A stretch of DNA of 64,000 bases from an uncultured Corynebacterium sp. (GCA_943914465.1 CALUCD010000004.1:136363-200362), one strand, 5' to 3'; counted from the first letter of the stretch, positions 8,923 through 17,888 are shown. Made by a program: numbers and translations. The notes: a model not told the origin generated them from the sequence alone.

Positions 8923-10059
8923 TTGGCTCGGGATTACTACGGCATCCTCGGTGTTGACCGGGAGGCGACCGAACAAGACATTAAGAAGGCGTACCGCAGG
9001 TTGGCGCGCAAATACCACCCGGACGTCAACCCCTCTGAGGAGGCGGCGGAGAAGTTCGCGGAGATCTCGCTTGCTCAAGAGGTGCTGCTTGATCCGCAGA
9101 AGCGCTCCATCGTTGACCGGGGCGGGGACCCGATGGCGCAAGCCGGGGCAGGTGGGCCTGGTGGCGGCGGTGGCTTCGGCGGGTTCGGGGACATCTTCGA
9201 GGCGTTCTTCGGCGGAGCTGGCGCTGCTCGCGAGCCGCGTTCGCGCGTCCAGCAGGGCAACGATGCGCTGCTGCGCACCGCGATCACGCTGCAGGAAGCC
9301 TACGCGGGTGTGAAAAAAGACGTCGCGGTAGACACGGCTGTAGTGTGCGACAAATGCCGCGGCACCGGTTCTGAATCCGGCGCTGACCCGGTGACGTGCG
9401 ACCACTGCCAGGGCACCGGCGCGGTGCAGGAAGTCCAGCAGTCGTTTTTGGGCAATGTGATGACCACGCGCGACTGCCCCAAGTGCCGCGGCTTCGGCGA
9501 GCTGATCAAAGACCCGTGCCGCCAGTGTGCCGGTGACGGTCGTGTGCGCGCGATGCGGGATTTGTCGGTGAACATCCCTGCCGGCATTGCCAGCGGTATG
9601 CGTATTCGCATGGCCGGGCAAGGCGAAGTCGGCCACGGCGGCGGCCCAGCCGGCGATCTCTACGTGGAAGTGCAGGTGGAGCCGCACCCCTACTTCGTGC
9701 GCGACGGTCATGATCTGCTTCTGCGCCTGAGTGTGCCCATGTATGACGCCGCGCTCGGCACTGAGGTCAGCGTGGACAACCTCGCCGGCGGCCAAACTGT
9801 CATCGCAGTGCCCGCCGGCACTCAGCCGGGTGACACAGTGCGCCTGCCCGGCGAAGGCATGCCGCTGGTGCGCTCCGACCAGACTGGTGATCTGGTCGCG
9901 CACATCCAAGTCGCTGTGCCTACTGAGCTTTCGGCGGCAGACCGCGAAGCACTTGAACGCCTGCGCGCCGGCTCGACCGATAACGCCCGCGTCCACTCGG
10001 AGGAAGACGCCGCCGGTGAGGGCTTCTTCTCCCGGATGCGCGATCGGTTCCGTCGCTAG
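8923..10059 (+). CDS. dnaJ: Molecular chaperone DnaJ (second copy type, DnaJ2)
   Basis: 378-aa DnaK co-chaperone with complete type I architecture: J domain with the HPD loop (KYHPDVNPS) in residues 1-70, a G/F-rich linker (GGGGGFGGFGDIFEAFFGG), four CxxCxGxG zinc repeats (CDKCRGTG, CDHCQGTG, CPKCRGFG, CRQCAGDG), then the substrate-binding C-terminal domain. Start is TTG 8923, with GAAAGGTG about 12 bases upstream. The position after hrcA is that of the actinobacterial dnaJ2. Its stop codon shares a base with the next start (TAGTG). Confidence 0.95.
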   Translation: MARDYYGILGVDREATEQDIKKAYRRLARKYHPDVNPSEEAAEKFAEISLAQEVLLDPQKRSIVDRGGDPMAQAGAGGPGGGGGFGGFGDIFEAFFGGAGAAREPRSRVQQGNDALLRTAITLQEAYAGVKKDVAVDTAVVCDKCRGTGSESGADPVTCDHCQGTGAVQEVQQSFLGNVMTTRDCPKCRGFGELIKDPCRQCAGDGRVRAMRDLSVNIPAGIASGMRIRMAGQGEVGHGGGPAGDLYVEVQVEPHPYFVRDGHDLLLRLSVPMYDAALGTEVSVDNLAGGQTVIAVPAGTQPGDTVRLPGEGMPLVRSDQTGDLVAHIQVAVPTELSAADREALERLRAGSTDNARVHSEEDAAGEGFFSRMRDRFRR

Positions 10060-10859
10060 TGTCGTTACCTTACTTCCTCACGCCGGACCCGCTGTCGGGC
10101 ACACTCACCGGCGCGGAAGCCCAACACGCCCACGTCAAACGCATCGGCGTCGGCGAGCACATCATGCTTATCGACGGCTCCGGCCTCACCGCCGAAATCA
10201 CCGTCACCCAAGCCTCCAAAACCCGCCTCGACGGCGACGTTGTTGCCCACACCCGAGTGCCCCAGCCACGTCCGCGCCTCACCGTTGTGCAGGCCATTCC
10301 GAAATCCGAACGCGCCGAACTCGCCGTTGACTTGGCTGTCCAGGCCGGAGCGGACGCGATCGTGCCGTGGATCAGCCACCGCACCATCGCCCGATGGCCC
10401 GAAAACAAGCAAGCCAAACAGGTAGAAAAGTGGAACAACCAAGCGATCGCGTCGGCAAAGCAAGCGCGCCGCGCGTGGGTGCCGCAGGTAGAAGACCCGG
10501 TCACCACCGCGCAGCTGGTGCAGCAACTTGCCGCATCCGGTGACCAGCCCGCCGGCGACCAACCCACCGGCGACCAGCCCGCCGGCGACCAATCCGCCGA
10601 CGGGCAGAGGGCCCGCACCCGGGCGCTGGTGCTGCATGAGGAGGCGCAACGCTCAATCAAAGACATCGACTTCGAAGCCGAGAGCACCACTGAGGTCTGG
10701 CTCATTGTCGGGCCGGAAGGCGGCATTGGGGCAGACGAGCTCGCGCAGCTGACAGACGCTGGTGCAACACCGGTACGGCTTGGACCAGAGGTCATGCGCA
10801 CCGCCAGCGCCGCCTTCGCCGCGCTGTGCGCGATCGGCGCGCTGAGCCAGCGCTGGTAG
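10059..10859 (+). CDS. rsmE: 16S rRNA (uracil1498-N3)-methyltransferase RsmE
   Basis: 266-aa SPOUT methyltransferase. The knotted SAM-binding C-terminus shows LIVGPEGGIGADE and VRLGPEVMRTASAAFAAL, both diagnostic; VVQAIPKSERAE and the SERS/KxxRW-type region are in the middle. The GTG start overlaps the dnaJ stop by 1 base, implying translational coupling. Between the catalytic strands, residues about 162-181 are a D-Q-P-x-G repeat encoded by four near-identical 15-base units, which lengthens a normally short loop. Confidence 0.94.
   Translation: MSLPYFLTPDPLSGTLTGAEAQHAHVKRIGVGEHIMLIDGSGLTAEITVTQASKTRLDGDVVAHTRVPQPRPRLTVVQAIPKSERAELAVDLAVQAGADAIVPWISHRTIARWPENKQAKQVEKWNNQAIASAKQARRAWVPQVEDPVTTAQLVQQLAASGDQPAGDQPTGDQPAGDQSADGQRARTRALVLHEEAQRSIKDIDFEAESTTEVWLIVGPEGGIGADELAQLTDAGATPVRLGPEVMRTASAAFAALCAIGALSQRW
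10542..10601 (+). repeat. Intragenic 4 x 15-bp tandem repeat in rsmE
   Basis: Four successive 15-base units (10542, 10557, 10572, 10587), e.g. gaccagcccgccggc, differ at 0-4 positions and encode DQPAG, DQPTG, DQPAG, DQSAD. The period is a multiple of three, so copy-number change keeps the frame. Confidence 0.9.
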
Positions 10860-10885
10860 CCTGTGAGCATTGTCGAAGGAGCACT

Positions 10886-11917
10886 ATGGAAGAACTTGTC
10901 ACCCGCAAGATCGATCTGGACTCCGCCTACGCGCAGTCCGTCCTCGGAATTAACGACGAAAACCTCCGGGTGCTCAACCAGCGCCTCGGGGCTGACCTCC
11001 ACGCCCGCGGCACCACGGTGACCGTACGCGGCGAAGAGCACCATGTCGCCCACGTCTTGCGCGTGTTGGATGAGCTGGAATCGATGGCGCGCCGGGGTGT
11101 GCCGGTGACCGCCGACACGGTGGTGCACGCGACTCGCATCATGGAAAATGAAGCGCCCGAGTCGGTTGCGGAGATGCTGGGCGAAGAAATCGTCGCCCGC
11201 AAAGGCAAAGTCATCCGCCCGAAAACGGCCGGCCAGCGGCGCTACGTCGACGCGATTGATGACAATACGATCACCTTCGGCATCGGCCCCGCCGGTTCGG
11301 GCAAGACCTACCTGGCGGTGGCGAAGGCCGTGCAGGCGCTGCAAAACAAAGAGGTCAAACGGATCATCCTCACCCGCCCGGCTGTGGAGGCTGGCGAGAA
11401 ACTGGGCTTTCTGCCCGGCACGTTGTCGGACAAGATCGACCCGTACCTGCGACCGTTGTACGACGCGCTGCGCGACATGCTCGACCCGGAAATGATCCCT
11501 AAACTCATCGAGGCCGGCATCATCGAGGTCGCGCCGCTGGCGTATATGCGCGGGCGCACCTTAAGCGACGCTTTCGTCATCCTTGACGAGGCCCAAAACA
11601 CCACCGGCGCGCAGATGAAAATGTTCCTCACCCGCTTAGGCTTCGGGTCGAAGATGGTGGTCACAGGCGATGTGTCTCAGGTAGATCTACCGCGCGGGAC
11701 TGTCTCTGGCCTGCGAGTGGCCCGGCGGATTTTGGGCCACATTGACGGCATTAGCTTCCAGGAACTCTCGGGTGATGATGTGGTGCGCCACCACCTGATT
11801 TCGCGCATCGTCGCTGCTTACGATCGTCATGACGCGCAAAATGCTGCCCGCTACGAGCGGCGGCAACGCCAGCTCGAGCGCGAGCGGGAGGCCGAAGCGG
11901 AAGACGAGGAGCTGTAG
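10886..11917 (+). CDS. phoH: PhoH-family ATPase
   Basis: 343-aa cytoplasmic ATPase/helicase-like protein. Walker A is GPAGSGKTYLAVAKAV, Walker B FVILDEAQNTTGAQMKMFLTR, and LTRPAVEAGEKLGFLPG is the PhoH signature. An N-terminal KH-like region precedes it (residues 1-100). ATG 10886 has GAAGGAG just upstream. It is followed by ybeY after 14 bases, the conserved phoH-ybeY pair linked to rRNA processing and RNA quality control. Confidence 0.93.
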   Translation: MEELVTRKIDLDSAYAQSVLGINDENLRVLNQRLGADLHARGTTVTVRGEEHHVAHVLRVLDELESMARRGVPVTADTVVHATRIMENEAPESVAEMLGEEIVARKGKVIRPKTAGQRRYVDAIDDNTITFGIGPAGSGKTYLAVAKAVQALQNKEVKRIILTRPAVEAGEKLGFLPGTLSDKIDPYLRPLYDALRDMLDPEMIPKLIEAGIIEVAPLAYMRGRTLSDAFVILDEAQNTTGAQMKMFLTRLGFGSKMVVTGDVSQVDLPRGTVSGLRVARRILGHIDGISFQELSGDDVVRHHLISRIVAAYDRHDAQNAARYERRQRQLEREREAEAEDEEL

Positions 11918-11931
11918 ATGAGGAGCCGCAG

Positions 11932-12507
11932 ATGAGTGTCGAGGTGCTCAACGAATCAGGCGAGGCCGACGTCAACGAGGAGATGCTCATTGACGTGTGC
12001 TCCTACGCGTTGACGGCAATGGATGTCCACCCGGATGCTGAGGCCACGATCACGCTGGTTGACGAGCCGACGATGGCCGACCTCCACGTGCGATGGATGG
12101 ACCTTGACGGCCCAACTGACGTGATGAGCTTTCCCATGGACGAGCTCACCCCCGGCTCTGGCAGGCCAGACGCTCAGCCGTTTGGCCCGGCGATGCTCGG
12201 TGACATCATCTTGTGCCCGGCCTACGCCCGCAAACAGGCAGATATGGCCGAACACGACGTTGCGCATGAGCTGGCGCTGTTGACTGTCCACGGCGTGCTG
12301 CACCTGCTGGGTTATGACCACGTCGCACCCGACGACGAACGCGAAATGTTCGCGCTGCAAAACGAGCTGCTGGCGGATTGGTACGACGCGTTAGCCAGCC
12401 GGGGTGTTCGCTACCAGCCGAAACCCACCGGCCCACACGCGTTTCCCTCAGCTGCGGACCGCGATGAATTAGACCGCAAGATGCGGGCGCGCGAGGGGGA
12501 GCAGTAG
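11932..12507 (+). CDS. ybeY: Endoribonuclease YbeY (rRNA maturation factor)
   Basis: 191-aa zinc-dependent endoribonuclease acting in 16S rRNA 3'-end maturation and ribosome quality control. The catalytic H3xH5xH motif is present as HGVLHLLGYDH, and TDVMSFPMDE and LGDIILCPAYA are family landmarks. The about 35-residue polar C-terminal extension is beyond the minimal enzyme. Start ATG 11932 has a GAGGAG site (11919-). The next gene begins at the base after its stop. Confidence 0.95.
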   Translation: MSVEVLNESGEADVNEEMLIDVCSYALTAMDVHPDAEATITLVDEPTMADLHVRWMDLDGPTDVMSFPMDELTPGSGRPDAQPFGPAMLGDIILCPAYARKQADMAEHDVAHELALLTVHGVLHLLGYDHVAPDDEREMFALQNELLADWYDALASRGVRYQPKPTGPHAFPSAADRDELDRKMRAREGEQ

Positions 12508-13830
12508 GTGGAGTTCCCCTTCGGGTACGCGGTGACTGCGGTTATCGCGATGCTGCTGTCCGGTCTGCTTGGTTCGGTTGAATCCGCGCTCACCCCGATT
12601 TCACGGGCTCGGGTAGAAACCATGGTCAAGGAAGACACCCCCGGGGCGCGGGCGTTGCTGCGGGTGGTGCATGAGCGGGCGGCGCACGTCAATACTCTGG
12701 TGATGCTGCGCACGATCCTCGATGTGATGGCGGCCGTGTTCGCGGCGATGCTGGCGATGGACCTCATCGAATCTGACACGTGGGCGATCACCGCCGCGGT
12801 TGCCACCGTGACGCTGCTGCAGTTCGGCATCATCGGCGTCTTCGCCCGCACTGCCGGCAAGCGCAACCCGTACTCAATCTCGCTCCGCGCCGCCCAAGGC
12901 CTGTCTCTGTTTCAGCGGGTGTTGGGGCCGGTGTCGAATCTGCTCATTCGGGTGGGCAACCTGTTTCACCCGGGCGCGGATTTCCGCGACGGGCCGTACG
13001 CCACCGAAGTGGAGCTGCGCGAAATGGTTGGCATCGCCCAGGAGCGTGGCGTGGTGGAAACCACCGAAGGCCGCATGATTCAAAACATTTTCGACCTCGC
13101 CTCCACACATGCGCGCCAGGTGATGGTGCCGCGCCCGGAGATGATCTGGATTGAGGAGGACAAAACCGCCGCCCAAGCGACCCGCCTGATGGTGCGCTGC
13201 GGCCACTCTCGTGTGCCCGTGATCGGGGAGACGGTCGATGACGTGGTGGGTATTGCCTACCTCAAAGACATGTTCGCCGATGACGGCGCCGTGATCGACC
13301 CGGACACCCCAATTATCCGCGTGGTGCGCGAGCCGTTGTTCATCCCGGACTCGAAACCGCTTGACGTGCTGCTGCGGGAGATGCAGCGCGTCAATACCCA
13401 CATCGCGATCATTATCGACGAATACGGCGGGGTTGCCGGCTTGCTCACGATGGAGGACCTGCTGGAAGAAATCGTCGGCGAGATCACCGACGAGTACGAC
13501 GAAGACGAAGCCGCCCCGATTGAGCCCGTCGGGGAGCGCACCCTGCGCGTCCAGGCACGCCTGCCGCTTGATGATTTGGTGCACCACCTGGCGGACCACC
13601 TTGACTACGACCTCATCTACGACGATGAGGTGACCGATTCTGTCGACACGGTGGCGGGCTTGCTGTCGTATGAGTTGGGAAGGGTGCCGTTGCCTGGGTC
13701 GTCGATACGCATGAATGGGCTCACCTACACCGCTGAGGGTGGGCGCGATCGCCGCGGGAGGGTGAAAACGCGCACCGTGCTGGTGGACGTTCCGCAGCCC
13801 GCCGAGCCCACGCCCATCCCGGAGCAGTGA
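12508..13830 (+). CDS. CNNM/CorC-type membrane protein with CBS pair (hemolysin family)
   Basis: 440-aa membrane protein. The N-terminal DUF21/CNNM region (residues 1-120) has several hydrophobic segments. Residues about 180-330 form a CBS pair (RQVMVPRPEMIWIEE, IAIIIDEYGGVAGLLTMEDLLEEIVGEI), and a CorC_HlyC domain ends the protein. Such proteins are implicated in magnesium/cobalt efflux; the hemolysin name is historical. GTG 12508 directly abuts the ybeY stop. The order phoH-ybeY-corC-era is conserved in actinobacteria, here interrupted by pdxY. Confidence 0.9.
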   Translation: MEFPFGYAVTAVIAMLLSGLLGSVESALTPISRARVETMVKEDTPGARALLRVVHERAAHVNTLVMLRTILDVMAAVFAAMLAMDLIESDTWAITAAVATVTLLQFGIIGVFARTAGKRNPYSISLRAAQGLSLFQRVLGPVSNLLIRVGNLFHPGADFRDGPYATEVELREMVGIAQERGVVETTEGRMIQNIFDLASTHARQVMVPRPEMIWIEEDKTAAQATRLMVRCGHSRVPVIGETVDDVVGIAYLKDMFADDGAVIDPDTPIIRVVREPLFIPDSKPLDVLLREMQRVNTHIAIIIDEYGGVAGLLTMEDLLEEIVGEITDEYDEDEAAPIEPVGERTLRVQARLPLDDLVHHLADHLDYDLIYDDEVTDSVDTVAGLLSYELGRVPLPGSSIRMNGLTYTAEGGRDRRGRVKTRTVLVDVPQPAEPTPIPEQ

Positions 13831-13961
13831 GCGAGCGGTCGCGTACCGACGCTGCGGGACTTAGGGCCGCCGTGGGAGGTCTCACATGGCGGCGCAGCGT
13901 TTGCAGCGAATGAAAGTGGGTGCACTTCCGCCCTAATTTCGCCACTGCGCGTGGTGCAGCG

Positions 13962-13967
13962 CACAAT
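13962..13967 (+). promoter_or_regulatory. Putative -10 element of pdxY (leaderless)
   Basis: CACAAT ends 7 bases before the ATG at 13975. It contains an alternative in-frame ATG (13966), which a transcript starting at 13975 would lack. Confidence 0.4.
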
Positions 13968-13974
13968 GGTTGGC

Positions 13975-14826
13975 ATGAAGAACATTTTGTCGATCCAGTC
14001 TGCGGTCGCCTACGGGCATGTGGGCAACTCCGCGGCGGTGTTTCCCCTGCAGCGCATCGGCCATGAGGTCTGGCCCGTCTACACCGTGAACTACTCCAAC
14101 CACACTGGTTACGGTGCGTGGAAGGGCCCGATGATTCCCGCGGCAGACGTCGCTTCCGTTATTGAGGGAGTGGGGGAGCGCGGGGCTTTCCCGCTTATCG
14201 ACGCCATCTTGTCCGGCTACCAAGGCGGCGACGACATCGCCGACGTGATCATTGCCGCAGTCGGCAAGATTAAAGCGGCGAACCCGGAGGCGATCTACGC
14301 ATGCGACCCGGTCATGGGCAACGCGAAGTCGGGCTGCTTCGTCGCCGACACGATTCCGCCGCTGCTGCGCGACAAGGTCGTTCCGGTGGCGGACCTGATC
14401 ACTCCGAACCAATTCGAGCTGGGATACCTCACCGAGATGGAAGTCGGCGACATTGACTCGACCCTTCGCGCGGTGGAGGCTGCCCGCCAGATGGGCCCGT
14501 CAGTGGTGCTGGTGACCTCCGTTGAGCGCCCAGATGTGCCCGCCGATGTGGTGGAGATGATCGCGGTGGATGACGCCGGCAAATGGCTCGTGCGCACCCC
14601 GCGCCTGCCGTTCAAACGCAACGGCTCCGGGGACGTCACCGCCGCCCTGTTCACCGGCCACTACCTGACCTCCCAGGATGCTCCTGAAGCGTTGGCGCGT
14701 ACCGCCAGCTCGGTATTCGACCTGCTGCAGACCACCTTTGATGCGGATTCACCCGAGTTGTCGCTCATTGAGGCGCAGGAGTTCTTCGCCAACCCGCGTA
14801 TGCAGTTCGAAGTCGAGGAGCTCTAG
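13975..14826 (+). CDS. pdxY: Pyridoxal/pyridoxamine kinase (PdxY-like)
   Basis: 283-aa ribokinase-fold kinase of vitamin B6 salvage (phosphorylates pyridoxal). MKNILSIQSAVAYGHVGNSA matches the PdxY N-terminus, SNHTGYG and the conserved CDPVMG are present, and the C-terminal catalytic/anion-hole motif is RNGSGDVTAALF (S where many have T). Start 13975 is favoured by the family N-terminus and a CACAAT element 7 bases upstream; ATG 13966 is the alternative. It sits between corC and era, which are usually adjacent. Confidence 0.9.
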   Translation: MKNILSIQSAVAYGHVGNSAAVFPLQRIGHEVWPVYTVNYSNHTGYGAWKGPMIPAADVASVIEGVGERGAFPLIDAILSGYQGGDDIADVIIAAVGKIKAANPEAIYACDPVMGNAKSGCFVADTIPPLLRDKVVPVADLITPNQFELGYLTEMEVGDIDSTLRAVEAARQMGPSVVLVTSVERPDVPADVVEMIAVDDAGKWLVRTPRLPFKRNGSGDVTAALFTGHYLTSQDAPEALARTASSVFDLLQTTFDADSPELSLIEAQEFFANPRMQFEVEEL

Positions 14827-14908
14827 CGCCCGTTCAGCCTCGGGTGCGTCTCGTGCCGTGATCGCCGCGGTGATGCGCGGTGCACGCTGTGTGCGCGGCG
14901 CGCGCCGG

Positions 14909-14914
14909 TAAGCT
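14909..14914 (+). promoter_or_regulatory. Putative -10 element of era (leaderless)
   Basis: TAAGCT ends 8 bases before the era ATG at 14923; no ribosome-binding site is visible. Confidence 0.45.
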
Positions 14915-14922
14915 TGCGCGGT

Positions 14923-15882
14923 ATGGATGATGCCGATCTTCACGGTTCCGCCGCCGGCGGGTACACCGACACTCCCGCTGGCTTCCGCTCCGGTTTCGTC
15001 GGCTTTGTGGGCCGGCCCAATACCGGCAAATCGACGCTGACCAATGCCTTGGTGGGCGAGAAGATCGCGATCATGGCTGATCAGCCGGAGACGACGCGCC
15101 ACCCGATCCGCGGCATTGTGAATCGGCCTGACGCGCAGGTGATCGTTGTGGATACGCCCGGTATCCACCGCCCCCGCACGCTGCTCGGCGAGCGGCTCAA
15201 CGACGTGGTCAAGGACACCTACGCTGACGTGGACGTGATCGGGTTTACCGTGCCGGCAGATGAGAAGCTCGGCCCGGGGGATCGTTATATCTACGAGCAG
15301 ATTCGGGCGGTGAAACCGGATGCGCCGATCGTCGGGATTGTGACGAAGTTGGATAAGGCGGGCAGGGACGTGGTCGGCGAGCGCCTGCTTGAACTGCATG
15401 AGCTGCTTGGCCCTGAGTCGGAGGTGGTGCCGGTCTCTGCCACCGCGGCTGTCCAGTTGGATGTGCTCCTTGACGTGTTAGTTGCCCAGCTGCCTGAGGG
15501 CCCACGTTTTTACCCTGAGGGCCACACCACCGATGAGGATGTGGAGACGCGCATCGCCGAACTGATCCGCGAGGAGGCGCTCCAGGGTTTGCGGGAGGAA
15601 CTGCCGCACTCGGTGGCCGTCCAGATTGATGAGATGCACGACGATCCCGGCGATGTCCACGACCCGAAGCGGCTCATGATTTACGCCGTGATCTATTTGG
15701 AGCGCCCCGGCCAGAAGAAGATCCTTGAAGGCCCGGATGGGCGGCGCCTGTCTGGGATCACGCACCGGGCGCGCCGCCAAATCATCGACCTGTTGGGCCA
15801 GAACGTATTCTTGGACCTGCGTATTAAGGTGCTGAAGAACTGGCAGACCGACCCGAAAGCGTTGGGCCGCCTTGGCTTCTAA
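14923..15882 (+). CDS. era: GTPase Era
   Basis: 319-aa GTPase that binds the 3' end of 16S rRNA and assists 30S assembly. G motifs in order: GRPNTGKST (G1), TTRHPIRGI (G2), VDTPGIHRPR (G3), TKLDK (G4), SATAA (G5). The C-terminal KH domain ends with NVFLDLRIKVLKNWQTDPKA. Length is typical once about 15 extra N-terminal residues are allowed. Start ATG 14923 agrees with the -10 element. The last 11 bases overlap recO. Confidence 0.96.
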   Translation: MDDADLHGSAAGGYTDTPAGFRSGFVGFVGRPNTGKSTLTNALVGEKIAIMADQPETTRHPIRGIVNRPDAQVIVVDTPGIHRPRTLLGERLNDVVKDTYADVDVIGFTVPADEKLGPGDRYIYEQIRAVKPDAPIVGIVTKLDKAGRDVVGERLLELHELLGPESEVVPVSATAAVQLDVLLDVLVAQLPEGPRFYPEGHTTDEDVETRIAELIREEALQGLREELPHSVAVQIDEMHDDPGDVHDPKRLMIYAVIYLERPGQKKILEGPDGRRLSGITHRARRQIIDLLGQNVFLDLRIKVLKNWQTDPKALGRLGF

Positions 15883-16657
15883 GTTTCGTGGGTCCCGGCC
15901 GTCGTGGCGTGATCGTGCGTTTGTTGTGCGCACCTACGATTTCGCGGAGGCGGACCGGGTGATTGTGTTGCTCACCCGCACGCACGGCCTTGTGCGCGCG
16001 GTGGCGAAGGGTGTGCGGAAGTCGAAGTCGCGTTTCGGTTCGCGCCTGCAGCCGTTTGTGGACGTGGACGTGCAGGTCTACCCGCCGCGCACCTCCGGCC
16101 TGGCTACCATCACCGCCGCGGACACGGTCGCCTACTACGGGCGGTTGCTTATTGACGACTTCGACCGCTACACCGCCGCCTGCGCCATCATGGAAACCGC
16201 CGAAAAGCTCGCCTTTGATGACGCCGACCCAGCGCTGTTCGATCTTGTCGCCGGCGCGCTGGCGAACGTGCAAACCAGCCCGCAGCCCACCCTGGTGCTT
16301 GACGCGTTCATGTTGCAGGCAACCCAGCACGCCGGCTGGGGGCTGGCGCTGTTCAACTGCGCCCAGTGTGAGGCGCCAGGCCCGCACACCGCGTTCAACG
16401 CTGCCGCCGGGGGAGCGGTGTGCACCCGTTGCCGCCCGTCCGGCTCGGCGGATGTGCACACTGAGGTGCTGCACGCGATGTGGCTGCTGCAGCACGGCCA
16501 CCAGCTCGCCGATCAGCCAGCCAATCAGCCAGCCGATCAGCCTGCGCAGCTGCAGCCGGGCGCGCTGGCAGAGCAGATCCACCGCCTGACCACCGCGCAC
16601 CTGCAGTTCAATCTAGAGGCAGGTCTGAAAACGTTGCGCATTATGGAGCAGGCATAA
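15872..16657 (+). CDS. recO: DNA repair protein RecO
   Basis: 261-aa recombination mediator that loads RecA with RecR. The N-terminal OB fold begins RDRAFVVRTYDFAEADRVIV and includes GVRKSKSRFGSRLQPF. A zinc-finger-type pair of CxxC motifs (CAQC near 165, CTRC near 186) is present. TTG 15872, inside the end of era, is the only start giving the complete OB fold. A DQPA/NQPA repeat of three 12-base units interrupts the C-terminal helical domain (residues about 214-225). Confidence 0.93.
   Translation: MASKFRGSRPSWRDRAFVVRTYDFAEADRVIVLLTRTHGLVRAVAKGVRKSKSRFGSRLQPFVDVDVQVYPPRTSGLATITAADTVAYYGRLLIDDFDRYTAACAIMETAEKLAFDDADPALFDLVAGALANVQTSPQPTLVLDAFMLQATQHAGWGLALFNCAQCEAPGPHTAFNAAAGGAVCTRCRPSGSADVHTEVLHAMWLLQHGHQLADQPANQPADQPAQLQPGALAEQIHRLTTAHLQFNLEAGLKTLRIMEQA
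16511..16546 (+). repeat. Intragenic 3 x 12-bp tandem repeat in recO
   Basis: Units at 16511, 16523 and 16535 (gatcagccagcc and near copies) encode DQPA, NQPA, DQPA. Period divisible by three, frame preserved. Confidence 0.85.
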
Positions 16658-16664
16658 TGAGGCA

Positions 16665-17423
16665 ATGACCGAGCACGTCCCACGCCCGCCGCAGATTGAT
16701 CCGCAGTTCATTCCCAACCACATCGCGTTGGTGATGGACGGCAACGGTAGGTGGGCGCAGGAGCGTGGTCTGCCGCGCACGGAGGGTCACCGCCGCGGCG
16801 AGGCTGTCTTGATGGACTGCGTCGATGCGTGCATTGCGCTCGGCGGGGTGAAGTGGCTGTCGGCGTATGCGTTTTCCACGGAGAATTGGCGCCGTTCTGC
16901 ATCGGAAGTGCGCTTCCTGATGGGTTTTTCGCGTGACGTGTTGCACCGCCACCGCAACGAATTGCATGAGAAAAACGTCCGCGTGGTGTGGGCGGGCAGG
17001 CGGCCGCGCCTATGGCGAAGCGTCCTGCACGAACTCGAAGCAGCCGAAGCGCTCACCCGCGAGAACACGGGGCTCACGCTCGCGATGTGCCTGAATTACG
17101 GAGGCAGAGCCGAGCTTGTCGACGCCACCCGCCACCTCGCCGACGACATCCACGCCGGCCGGCTTCGCCCCAGCGAGGTCACCGAGGCGACACTGGGGCG
17201 CTACCTGTACCGGCCAGACATGCCAGATGTGGACCTGTTTCTGCGCCCCTCAGGCGAGCGGCGCACGTCGAACTTCCTGCTCTGGCAGTCGGCATATGCG
17301 GAGATGGTGTACCAAGACACCCTGTTTCCGGACTTCACCCACCAGGACATGTATGACGCTGTGTTGGAGTATGCGAGGCGTGATAGGCGGTTTGGCGGTG
17401 CCGTCGATAAGTATGCGCCCTGA
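16665..17423 (+). CDS. uppS: Isoprenyl transferase (cis-prenyl diphosphate synthase)
   Basis: 252-aa cis-prenyltransferase making the lipid carrier for peptidoglycan/arabinogalactan. The catalytic aspartate is in HIALVMDGNGRWA; further motifs are AFSTENWRRSASEV and FLRPSGERRTSNFLLWQ. Product length (decaprenyl or shorter) cannot be told from sequence. ATG 16665 has GAGG 4-5 bases upstream, and CATAAT lies just before that. It ends head-to-head with zur, whose stop is 8 bases away. Confidence 0.94.
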   Translation: MTEHVPRPPQIDPQFIPNHIALVMDGNGRWAQERGLPRTEGHRRGEAVLMDCVDACIALGGVKWLSAYAFSTENWRRSASEVRFLMGFSRDVLHRHRNELHEKNVRVVWAGRRPRLWRSVLHELEAAEALTRENTGLTLAMCLNYGGRAELVDATRHLADDIHAGRLRPSEVTEATLGRYLYRPDMPDVDLFLRPSGERRTSNFLLWQSAYAEMVYQDTLFPDFTHQDMYDAVLEYARRDRRFGGAVDKYAP

Positions 17424-17431
17424 TCGGGCGC
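17415..17431. terminator. Short hairpin at uppS/zur convergent ends
   Basis: GCGCCC (17415-17420) and GGGCGC (17426-17431) form a perfect 6-bp stem with a 5-base loop, containing the uppS stop codon. No T-run on either side, so a terminator role is only suggested by position. Confidence 0.3.
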
Positions 17432-17874
17432 TACCCGCGCGCCGTCTGACACGTGCGGCAGACGCCATAGATCTCCGCGTCGTGAGCGACCAATTCATAA
17501 CCAAAACGCGCCGAAACAACTTCAGCCCACTTCTCAACTGGGCCGCCCTCAACCTCCTCACTGCGCCCGCAACTTGTGCACACCAAGTGATGGTGGTGGT
17601 GCGGGGTGAGGCAATCGCGATACAGCGTCTCGCCCTCGGGAGTTAGCAGCACGTCCACGGCGTCGATCTCCGCCAGGGACTGCAACGTGCGATAAACCGT
17701 AGTCAGGCCCACCTTCTCCCCGTGGCCCTCTAAGGCCTCGTGGATGGCTTTCACCGAGGCGAACCTGTCCAACTCGCGAAGCGTTTCCACCACTGCCGTG
17801 CGTTGCCGTGTCATCCGCGGACCCAGCTTGGGGATGGGATGCTTCGACAGGCTTCCGCGCCGCTGCGTTGACAT
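17431..17874 (-). CDS. zur: Fur-family zinc uptake regulator Zur
   Basis: 147-aa Fur-family repressor. The winged helix contains MTRQRTAVVETL and GLTTVYRTLQSLAEIDAVDVL; HHHHHLVCTSCGRSEEVEG gives the His-rich sensor and first CxxC, and VCRTCQ the second, forming the structural zinc site. Pairing with an ArsR-type gene next to glyS matches the corynebacterial znr-zur zinc locus, so Zur is preferred over Fur. A TACGCT -10-like element ends 8 bases before the ATG. Confidence 0.9.
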   Translation of the reverse strand: MSTQRRGSLSKHPIPKLGPRMTRQRTAVVETLRELDRFASVKAIHEALEGHGEKVGLTTVYRTLQSLAEIDAVDVLLTPEGETLYRDCLTPHHHHHLVCTSCGRSEEVEGGPVEKWAEVVSARFGYELVAHDAEIYGVCRTCQTARG

Positions 17875-17882
17875 GACGTCTA

Positions 17883-17888
17883 AGCGTA
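17883..17888 (-). promoter_or_regulatory. Putative -10 element of zur (leaderless)
   Basis: On the complement TACGCT ends 8 bases before the zur ATG at 17874. Confidence 0.4.
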
